Shown in pieces: positions 23,972 to 30,096 of a stretch of DNA of 34,224 nucleotides. The notes under the pieces were generated by a model that was not told where the DNA came from, did no database searches, and saw nothing but the letters and a program-made list of their open reading frames with translations. The stretch is taken from positions 6,167,382 through 6,201,605 of the forward strand of contig CP070782.1 of assembly GCA_020346325.1 (NCBI GenBank). The letters run 5' to 3'. A program made the translations under genes and the position numbers. This stretch comes from Phycisphaerales bacterium. GTDB lineage: Bacteria; Planctomycetota; Phycisphaerae; Sedimentisphaerales; Anaerobacaceae. Numbering within the stretch: the first letter of the stretch is position 1; every line of letters begins with the position of its first letter.

Positions 23972-25146
23972 GTGCCGAACTCCTCTGCCAGTTCGACCAG
24001 TCGCTTCAGCCGGTCGGGCTTGACGTGCGGGGCCACGCTGCACGCCGAGGACAAAATGTAGCCGCTCCCCGGTTTGCCGATCGCGATTCGGTTCTTGACC
24101 GCCGCTTCAAAGGCCGCATCGTCGGCACCGAGCATATCGTTGACCGCGTCGAGGTTGCCCTTGAAGAAGAACCGCCGGCCATATCGCGCCTTCGCCTGTG
24201 CCAGGTCCACCGTGCCCAGGGGAGGCGGATCGAGCGTATCGATGCCGTCCACCGAGGTCTCGGCCATGAGATCGAGCCGGTCGCCAATGGCGCCGCACGT
24301 ATGGACATACGACCGCGCGCCCGCCTGGCGGACGGCCCGGAACACCTCGTCCTCGTAGGGCATGACGAACTCACGGTACATCGCCCGACTGATAAAGCCC
24401 GCACCGGCAAAGGCCGAGCTGACCAGGATAGCATCGGGCCGGCGGGCGCTGTACAGTCGGACCTGGGCCAACACGTGCTTGGTGACTTCAGACAGAACGC
24501 TGTGGCACGTCTGCGGCGCATCGACCAGAGCCACCAGGGCCTGCTCGTAGCCGAAGAGCTCCATCAGATGTGTGAAGGGTGAGAAGACCTCCGCATGTAC
24601 GGAAGTCTCGGGCGCCTGCCTTTGGACGGCTTCCACGGCATTCGTGAACCAGGACGGATACGCCGCCGGATCGGCCAGATCGGCCTCCTCTTCGATGCCC
24701 CAAAGCTCGGGGGCATGCCACGTGTTCCAGACATAGCCGCTCAATCGATAGGTGCCCGGGGCCTGGACGTCGACCGACTCGTACTGCGCCCGCTGCAGCG
24801 CCGCCTTGCCCGGCAGATACGTCTGGGGGTTGTCATCGGCCGGGACGATGGTCTCCAATCCCGACGTCCACCGCAGATGCTCCTTTCCCTCGACCGTCTC
24901 GTGCGATGCAACACTGCCTCTCCAATCGGGAGGCCGGCTCGGCAGATTCACCAGGATGCCGTCGAAGCGATAGCGCTGCTGTAATTGCACCAGGGCGCTC
25001 GCGAAGGTGTCCGTATCGAACCAGATCTCCGCTGGCTTCGCCTCGCAGTGGAGAAAGTAATGCCCCAGTGCCAATTGACACATGACCGGCACCCGATCCA
25101 CTGCCCCATGCCCCATGGCTGCGGCGACCCGCTCTTTGGAATTCAT
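23968..25146 (-). CDS. Uroporphyrinogen decarboxylase (URO-D) family protein, methyltransferase-like
   Basis: This 392-residue protein has the URO-D TIM-barrel pattern: NSKERVAAAMGHGAVDRVPV at the start, VHTCGAIGDRLDLMAETSVDGI in the middle and SSACSVAP near the end. The His-x-Cys and later Cys are the zinc ligands of the MtaA/CmuA-type methylcobalamin:CoM-like methyltransferase branch, rather than heme synthesis. Such orphan members are numerous in planctomycetes and may demethylate or methylate small compounds through corrinoid partners. No corrinoid protein gene is near. The ATG at 25146 has AGGA five bases upstream; the ATG at 25152 with GAGG six bases upstream is equally possible. Confidence 0.82.
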   Translation of the reverse strand: MNSKERVAAAMGHGAVDRVPVMCQLALGHYFLHCEAKPAEIWFDTDTFASALVQLQQRYRFDGILVNLPSRPPDWRGSVASHETVEGKEHLRWTSGLETIVPADDNPQTYLPGKAALQRAQYESVDVQAPGTYRLSGYVWNTWHAPELWGIEEEADLADPAAYPSWFTNAVEAVQRQAPETSVHAEVFSPFTHLMELFGYEQALVALVDAPQTCHSVLSEVTKHVLAQVRLYSARRPDAILVSSAFAGAGFISRAMYREFVMPYEDEVFRAVRQAGARSYVHTCGAIGDRLDLMAETSVDGIDTLDPPPLGTVDLAQAKARYGRRFFFKGNLDAVNDMLGADDAAFEAAVKNRIAIGKPGSGYILSSACSVAPHVKPDRLKRLVELAEEFGT

Positions 25147-25183
25147 GCCCATCCTATACCTCATCCTGTAGGGTACCACCGCC

Positions 25184-25561
25184 CTAATAGGCCTTCAACT
25201 GCACCCGCGGCGTGGAACGAAGCAGCGTATTGCCCCTCACATCGACCCGAATGTGCCGCTGGGCCCCGGAGACGCCGGGCTTGCCCTCGACAAACACCTG
25301 CGCCGTGACGTTCTGGCCCTGATCCGCACTGGCCAGCACCAGCGACAGCCGCCGGGCGGTGGCTGTAATCTCGGCCGGCAGCGTCTCGTTGACTTCGTAC
25401 TCCTTCCCGTCCGCCGTGAACGAGCCCGTCACCGCCAAGCCCTCGGCCCCCGACAACACCACTCTGGTCGTCACCACCGCCGGCCGTACCGCTAAGCCTA
25501 ACAGCACCACGCCACCGCCAACAAGAACAATCGCCACCAGAAGATAGTACTTCCGCTTCAT
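25184..25561 (-). CDS. Small membrane-anchored protein, MmpS-like beta domain possible
   Basis: This 125-residue protein has a short basic start, one membrane segment (about residues 5-25) and a beta-rich outer domain. The stretch GLAVTGSFTADGKEYEVNET followed by a TATARRLSLVLAS strand is reminiscent of MmpS-like accessory domains, but the match is weak and I do not assign that function. AGGA lies about eight bases before the ATG at 25561, so the longer upstream frame is not used. It ends 38 bases before the stop of nothing else and lies between the URO-D gene and another small membrane gene on the same strand, perhaps as one transcript. Confidence 0.65.
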   Translation of the reverse strand: MKRKYYLLVAIVLVGGGVVLLGLAVRPAVVTTRVVLSGAEGLAVTGSFTADGKEYEVNETLPAEITATARRLSLVLASADQGQNVTAQVFVEGKPGVSGAQRHIRVDVRGNTLLRSTPRVQLKAY

Positions 25562-25599
25562 AACACGTCCTTTCCTGTGCCGTCCAGTTGCAGGGTGGG

Positions 25600-25842
25600 T
25601 CACGAATCCTTCAGCAGCGCCTTGAGGCCCACGTCAAGAATCGTCACGCCGAAAGCGCCAATCAAAGGGAAGCCAAACAGCACAAACGCATCGTCGAAAC
25701 CCACCACGAAGCCACAACCCACAAGGAACAGGGCCCAGGCCCCCGCCGCGACCATCATTACGCCGCTGTTCTTCCGCCATCCCACTACGCCCACGACCAC
25801 ACACAACATGAGCGGCACCGCCACGACAATCCAAGGCGCCAT
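25600..25842 (-). CDS. Small hydrophobic membrane protein
   Basis: This 80-residue protein is almost wholly hydrophobic, with three predicted membrane helices (about 3-21, 26-48 and 51-72) and a short basic end. No family is recognised. The ATG at 25842 is preferred because GGGGAG stands eight bases upstream and the signal-like start MAPWIVV begins there; the open frame upstream is a repeat read through. It is 38 bases ahead of the next small membrane protein gene and may share its transcript. Confidence 0.65.
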   Translation of the reverse strand: MAPWIVVAVPLMLCVVVGVVGWRKNSGVMMVAAGAWALFLVGCGFVVGFDDAFVLFGFPLIGAFGVTILDVGLKALLKDS

Positions 25843-25883
25843 AGCAATTCTCCCCGATTCACTTTCCCTGCGAACACCAAACC

Positions 25884-25908
25884 CGTAGGGTGCGCCCCGC
25901 CCCACCGA
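25884..25908. repeat. Diverged REP-like unit beside the RAYT gene
   Basis: CCGTAGGGTGCGCCCCGCCC then CACCG keeps the frame of the GTAGGGTGTGC..GCACACCG unit seen at 16557 and 27606 but has lost part of the stem pairing. It lies about 50 bases from the end of the transposase gene. Confidence 0.5.
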
Positions 25909-25960
25909 TCCATCTGTACCGCGACCGGGTGGCAGCGTCAAGTGATAGCTTGGCGATGGT

Positions 25961-26527
25961 TCAGAAGACCGGGAAGCTATCTCGATCTATCGCTATCGGG
26001 CCCGCCCCTGTTCCTTCCCACGCGCCGGCACTGCTGTATCGCCACTGCGTCGCCGTCTGGACGAGTCCCCGTCGCACTGGATTGTTGTGGATGTATCGCA
26101 CCGTCTCAATCAGGGTCTTGACCTTCGTAATGTTCCTGTCATAGCCGCCCCCTTTCTGCCAGAACTGACGCGCTCGCCTCTGCTGGCCCGTCGCCAATCG
26201 CTGCAGATCGTCCGGGCGATGCTCCGTGAGAAAGGCCATGGCTTTGCGCGCGACGGGCTGCTTGATGGACTGCAGGATACGTGCGATGGAATACTCGTCG
26301 CGCGTGGGATAGAGCACGAGATGCACGTGCTCCGGCATGAAGACATAGGCCCACAAATCGAACGCGTGAGCCGATCGGGCCGCATCAATCGCACCAACAA
26401 GGTACCGGCAGAAACGACCCTCCAGCAACAGCCCGCGCTGCCGATAGCAGCTAAACGTCAACGCATGGGCATGCCCGGCCGTATTCCAACGCCGGCAACG
26501 CTTGCTATATCGATCACCCTCTCGCAT
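25961..26527 (-). CDS. REP-associated tyrosine transposase (RAYT)
   Basis: This 188-residue protein belongs to the Y1/HUH transposase family domesticated in REP systems. The metal-binding HUH is His67-Val-His69 in MPEHVHLVLYP, and the likely nucleophile is Tyr129 in KGGGYDRN. The late segment YIHNNPVRRGLV then WRYSSAGAW is a hallmark of RAYTs. These proteins bind and cut single-stranded REP hairpins and are single-copy chromosomal genes rather than insertion sequences. REP-like units lie next to it (25884) and at 27606 and 16557. No terminal repeats of an insertion sequence are seen. The ATG has no strong ribosome site. Confidence 0.9.
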   Translation of the reverse strand: MREGDRYSKRCRRWNTAGHAHALTFSCYRQRGLLLEGRFCRYLVGAIDAARSAHAFDLWAYVFMPEHVHLVLYPTRDEYSIARILQSIKQPVARKAMAFLTEHRPDDLQRLATGQQRRARQFWQKGGGYDRNITKVKTLIETVRYIHNNPVRRGLVQTATQWRYSSAGAWEGTGAGPIAIDRDSFPVF

Positions 26528-26623
26528 GCGTTCGGACCCATCGCCAAGCTAACGCTTGACGCTGTCACCCGTCGCCTGGCTTGATTCCTGTAACGGCTCC
26601 TGCACGTCTCCTGCATCGTATCT

Positions 26624-27571
26624 TCAGCGCAGCTTTTCTAACAGCCGATTCAGCTCGGCTAGAAGTATCTTATCCACGTAGACCGTCTTTGGCTCCGTGT
26701 CGTCGAGCAGCAGGTATCCTCCTTCAGTGGGCTCAGGCTGCTTCTTTGATCGAGCCAACGGAATCTTCTTCCACATGGTGTAGGAAGGATGGGGCACTAC
26801 ATCCTCCTCGAACAACGGGCCGGCGATTGCCTTGCGGAGTTGCTCACTCTCCAACACCTCGACCTTCCACCCGAATTGCCGAGCGAACTGAACGAAGGTT
26901 CGCGGCGGCTTATCATCGGTAAGGATCCGCAAGGCGTCCGTCTGCGTGCCGGCTATCGTATACAAAACGTTGGCAAGCTGTCTAGATCTGGATCTAGAGA
27001 GACGATCGTGCACCTTCACCAGACGCAGGAGCGTATCATCCCTCGTCTCGTCCGGAGTTCCGCCCTCCGAACAAAATACCTTGAAGAGCCATTTCACAAG
27101 ATCCAGTAGCAACTCCATCGGCGACTCGTATTCAACCGTAAGGAACTCCCGCTCCTGTAAACTCTTCTTGTACTCGTACAACTTGGCTAATTGACTAGCG
27201 TCTGATACGGTCACCCCCCCATTGTAGAAATACGCGCGCCAGCAGATACCTCGCTGGATGGCCCGTTCGATCTCCTGCACAGTACCCGAACTGCCCTTAC
27301 CAGTTGCCGAGCCAAGGCGGCTGCGGAATGCAGCCACCAATGCATCCGCACTGCCAACCAGTTGCTCGTTTATCGGAGGTTGTACCCCAGGCCCGTTTTG
27401 TATCACCGGATCGGACTTCCAATGAATGAAGGCGAGAGTCACGCCCTTTCCAGCCGTTTCCAGGAGTTTCGAGCAAACGTCAACTGCCTGATGACAAGTC
27501 AGTCCCTCCGATTCAACATCACCAGGACCACAAAACATCACCTTGAAGATGCTCACGTTCTTATGGTCCAT
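26624..27571 (-). CDS. DUF4062-like protein, candidate defence or signalling sensor
   Basis: This 315-residue protein starts with KVMFCGPGDVESEG and continues with FIHWKSDPVIQ, INEQLVGSADALVAAFRSRLG and SGTVQEIERAI. This order matches the DUF4062 pattern (a TIR-like or nucleotide-hydrolase-like fold) seen at the front of many NLR-like and anti-phage proteins. The C-terminal half (from about residue 175) is unlike any domain I know. There is no ATPase module or signal peptide. The gene is clearly less GC-rich than its neighbours: three 60-base lines I counted by hand (26941, 27061 and 27121) each have 29 G or C. This suggests recent transfer. It is flanked by a RAYT and a REP unit. Function is inferred only. 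Confidence 0.7.
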   Translation of the reverse strand: MDHKNVSIFKVMFCGPGDVESEGLTCHQAVDVCSKLLETAGKGVTLAFIHWKSDPVIQNGPGVQPPINEQLVGSADALVAAFRSRLGSATGKGSSGTVQEIERAIQRGICWRAYFYNGGVTVSDASQLAKLYEYKKSLQEREFLTVEYESPMELLLDLVKWLFKVFCSEGGTPDETRDDTLLRLVKVHDRLSRSRSRQLANVLYTIAGTQTDALRILTDDKPPRTFVQFARQFGWKVEVLESEQLRKAIAGPLFEEDVVPHPSYTMWKKIPLARSKKQPEPTEGGYLLLDDTEPKTVYVDKILLAELNRLLEKLR

Positions 27572-27605
27572 TTCCTGACCCTCGGGCTTGGTCTATAGTC
27601 AGTTT

Positions 27606-27629
27606 CGTAGGGTGTGCCGTGCACACCGC
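27606..27629. repeat. Single REP-like unit
   Basis: CGTAG is followed by GGTGTGC-CGT-GCACACC, a perfect seven-base-pair stem with a three-base loop. It matches the left unit of the pair at 16557 except in the loop. It lies between the 51-residue membrane protein gene and the DUF4062 gene. Confidence 0.75.
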
Positions 27630-27638
27630 CTTTCTTCT

Positions 27639-27794
27639 CTACCACTGCCGCACGAAGTCGCGGAGGAGTTTGAGTATTTCTTCCTGGTTTTTGACGATGT
27701 CGTTGATGCGCATGGCCCAGCGGAAGGTGGCGACCAGGAGCAAAACAACCACCAGGATGAGGAGCGCATAGGTCAGCAGCACACCCGTCATCAT
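27639..27794 (-). CDS. 51-residue single-pass membrane protein with disrupted start
   Basis: Minus-strand ATG ATG ACG opens a 51-residue protein: a hydrophobic helix (about residues 4-24), a basic junction (RWAMR) and an amphipathic coiled-coil tail ending RDFVRQW. The strong ribosome site (AAGGAGAGG) is not before this ATG but before another ATG at 27815-27813 in the same frame, which reads MILA then TAA (27803-27801), then Ala-Ser-Met-Met. Translation may restart at 27794 after the five-codon mini-frame, or a single change (CAA to TAA) has damaged the original start. Either way the product or its remnant is real, since hydrophobicity and tail are intact. Function unknown. Confidence 0.65.
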   Translation of the reverse strand: MMTGVLLTYALLILVVVLLLVATFRWAMRINDIVKNQEEILKLLRDFVRQW

Positions 27795-27815
27795 GCTCGC
27801 TTAGGCCAGGATCAT

Positions 27816-28203
27816 GGTTCCTCTCCTTTCGGCTGCCCTCTGGGCGGCTTTCGGGGTCTGCCACGTCTCAATCGTTACGCGTCCGCAGGGCTATTCTAGT
27901 ACGCGGGCGGCGGGAATGTAAGGGAAATCCCGGGGGAAGACCGCATTTCGTATCCCGCCACGAGCAAGAGGCCGGGGGCAAGGGGCCTCTTCCCGGGCAC
28001 AGCGTCACCCAGCTAGTGACACGCCGGAAAAACGAGCCAGACACCCAGGTATTTTCTGTTGATGCGGCCCTGCGCCCCTGCCGAAGTGTTATGACGTGTG
28101 AACGCTTGAACGGAAACAAGAACAGGAAAACAAGCGTCCGCTTCGGGGCGAAACCAGGACATCGGTATCACTTCCGGGCCGCCGGGGGTGGAAGGGAAGG
28201 CAG
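27816..28203. other. Gene-free stretch
   Basis: No coding region is supported. There are two hairpins: AGAGGCC/GGCCTCT near 27965-27990 and GTCAC/GTGAC at about 28005-28022. Neither is followed by a T run. Confidence 0.4.
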
Positions 28204-28344
28204 AGCACGGAGGCCCTGATCGCCGCCTTGGGCGGGCCGGATCAGATCGTCCCCGAGGGGAAGTACGACAAGTATGTCTACGAGAATCGCGATCCGCGGT
28301 TCTACTGCGTCAGAGACAACAACATTGAGCGGATAGCAAGGTAG
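28204..28344 (+). pseudogene. Coding remnant, C-terminal fragment of a lost gene
   Basis: One frame gives 46 residues in protein-like composition, including ALIAALGGPDQIVPEGKYDK and then a FYCVRDNNIERIAR end before TAG. The pattern, a helix ending in LGGPDQI and a beta hairpin, is like the end of small BamE- or lipoprotein-type domains, but the family is not certain. Upstream in this frame there is no ATG, GTG or TTG with a ribosome site before an in-frame TGA. It therefore looks like the tail of a gene whose front was lost. An unusual start or a sequencing error cannot be excluded. Confidence 0.45.
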
Positions 28345-28636
28345 CCGGACGACCTCAGAGCCCCTTCCGCCGGTCGTGGTTCCCCCATGCCGACACGACC
28401 CGGCGGTTGAGGGCCAAGGGGCAGGCCTGTGCGCCGGAGAATGCGCAGGCGGAATTCTTCGGCGCACTGTCTGCCCCCCGGGAATCGCAGAGTTGTGCAA
28501 GCCGTGCCCCGCACAGCCTGCGATCTCCCGCGGGGGACGCCCATCCCTCGGCAGGCCCCCCAGAATTGGGGTGGGCAACCGAGATCCTGGGCCTACGGAG
28601 GCACCACCGAAACGCGGGTGATTTTCCGGAATTCAC

Positions 28637-28665
28637 TTGACGGCGAAACATGCCTTCTGTATTAT
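28637..28665 (+). promoter_or_regulatory. Near-consensus sigma-70 promoter without a downstream gene
   Basis: TTGACG (28637-28642), a 17-base spacer and TATTAT (28660-28665) is the best promoter match seen in the window. Nothing convincing is encoded for the next 430 bases on this strand, so the transcript may be noncoding. Confidence 0.55.
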
Positions 28666-28833
28666 GTACACAAAACAGGACTGGGAAGTGTAGACAGCAA
28701 GGAAAGGGGTGGATCATCTCGGCCCGGACTCTGCATGACGTTGGGAACAACACGAAGCAACGCGGCCCCTGCCGTGCCCGCCTGGGGTCGGCCCGCTGGC
28801 CCGGACCCGGCGGGCCTGCCCGACCCGGCCGCG

Positions 28834-28957
28834 CCAAACAAAGCCAATTTCCGTGTTTTTGGCCCAAGAATGGGGGTGGAGGCGGGAAAACAAAGCCAAA
28901 CAAAGCCAATTCTCTCCGGCTGTCCCCCACCGGCGTGTGCCCAACAAACCCAATTCT
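28834..28957 (+). repeat. Three short direct repeats (CCAAACAAAGCCAATT type)
   Basis: CCAAACAAAGCCAATT occurs exactly at 28834-28849 and 28896-28911, and in a changed form (CCCAACAAACCCAATTCT) at 28940-28957. Spacings are 62 and 44 bases. They are AT-rich blocks in a GC-rich setting. Confidence 0.65.
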
Positions 28958-29095
28958 ACCAGACCCGGGAATGGAGATGGCCCCCTGCCGTGAAGCCAGT
29001 TACGGGAAACCCGAGGCCACCAGCCCGGCGACTGCCAAGCGAGTGAACAGCGCCGCGCGAGCGCCTGTTTGCAGGTCCCGGAGGACTTTCCGGAG

Positions 29096-29138
29096 AAATG
29101 AAAACGGTGGGATGAGCAAATGTGCTGCCCATCCCACC
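29096..29138 (-). terminator. Intrinsic terminator of the porin gene
   Basis: GGTGGGATG (29106-29114) pairs perfectly with CATCCCACC (29130-29138), with a small inner AGCA/TGCT stem. Read on the minus strand the stem is followed by GTTTTCATTTC. It lies 27 bases after the porin stop. Confidence 0.75.
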
Positions 29139-29165
29139 GCGAAACGCTGCTCAGGTGCTAAGGTG

Positions 29166-29903
29166 CTAGAAACCGTAGGCGCAGCTGACGCCGGCATAGA
29201 TCATGTCGGTATCATCGTTGCGGACGGCGTCTCTGATGTCACTATCGAGAAGGGTCACATAATGAATGCTCGGGGTGACCTTCACGGGGCCGACCTCGAA
29301 GGGGAAGGCCGCCGAGAGGACCAAGTCGTTCAGTTCGTTGTCGTCGACACCCCAGTAGTCCTCGTTGTAGCCACTGTCGCCCCAGCCGAGACTGGCGCCG
29401 AGATCGATCCCGAAGGGCAGGTCCGGCCAGTATTCCAGACTGTGCTCAACCGCCAGGTTGGCGTAAAAGCCACCGACCTCATCGACATCCCAGTACACCG
29501 TCAGCGAGGGCCTGGCGATGGTGTCGACGTTCACACCGGCGTACACTTCCGTGGTAGCGTCCCTACCCGGGAAGTAGTAGTAGATGCCGCCGACCGAGTA
29601 GCCGACCATGTCGGTGACCTGTCCGGAATAGTCGACGTAGAGGTCGTACTCGGTGAACTCCCAGTCCTCGCCATTCTCGTTCGTCAGATCCATGTTGCCC
29701 CAGATCCCTCCGGTGAGTCCTTGGGACGTGGCGCTGAAACCAGGCTGTAGAACCCAGTCATCGCTGTAGTTGTGTCCGCGCCAGACGTACTTGCTAAAGA
29801 GGTCCCCCGTGACTTCGTAGCTCACATCACCCTGGGCCCACGCTGCCGTCCCCATGCCGAGCAGGGCCACCGCCACACACAATACAACCTTGACCTGTTT
29901 CAT
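29166..29903 (-). CDS. TorF-like outer-membrane beta-barrel protein (Gcw_chp family)
   Basis: This 245-residue protein has a signal peptide (residues 1-23, ending AAWA) and then alternating beta strands rich in aromatic residues and acids. FSKYVWRGHNYSD and QPGFSATSQGLTGGIWGN are the hallmarks of the TorF/Gcw_chp family of putative porins, and the chain ends in an aromatic residue (YGF) as barrels do. The start at 29903 has AAGGAG eight bases upstream; the longer open frame before it is leader. A terminator follows. It stands alone as a single-gene unit. The solute is unknown. Confidence 0.85.
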   Translation of the reverse strand: MKQVKVVLCVAVALLGMGTAAWAQGDVSYEVTGDLFSKYVWRGHNYSDDWVLQPGFSATSQGLTGGIWGNMDLTNENGEDWEFTEYDLYVDYSGQVTDMVGYSVGGIYYYFPGRDATTEVYAGVNVDTIARPSLTVYWDVDEVGGFYANLAVEHSLEYWPDLPFGIDLGASLGWGDSGYNEDYWGVDDNELNDLVLSAAFPFEVGPVKVTPSIHYVTLLDSDIRDAVRNDDTDMIYAGVSCAYGF

Positions 29904-29995
29904 TTGTTCACTCCTTAGATTCTGGTTACTCGAGCCATCACCCTGGCGCCATACGAGCGTCACGAATTGCATGGACGATCCGTACAAGGGCCGAC

Positions 29996-30024
29996 ATTGT
30001 ACCCGATTTTGGGAAAAAAAGCCA
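29996..30024 (-). promoter_or_regulatory. Possible promoter of the porin gene
   Basis: On the minus strand TGGCTT, a 17-base T-rich spacer and TACAAT form a candidate promoter about 95 bases before the start. The -35 match is poor. Confidence 0.35.
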
Positions 30025-30096
30025 CTATATAACGGCAGAAAGGCACGCCGGATCGGGCATGTCACGCCGTTGCCGCAGCGGTGTCCGATAATAGCC

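Larger units (their letters stand above)
28345..29095. other. Gene-free stretch with promoter and short repeats
   Basis: Open frames here have no start signals or family features, and their proline- and arginine-rich composition is that of noncoding GC-rich DNA. It holds the promoter at 28637-28665 and three related short repeats at 28834-28957. Confidence 0.45.

Noticed and set aside
25168-25182. Further REP unit (GTAGGGTACCACCG)
   Set aside because: It keeps only the outer bases and no stem; too short to separate from chance.
28355-29750. Open frames on both strands of the gene-free stretch
   Set aside because: Composition is extreme in Pro, Arg and Gly, no start signals exist, and part of the plus-strand frame runs antisense through the porin gene. 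The short repeats explain the recurring peptide pieces.
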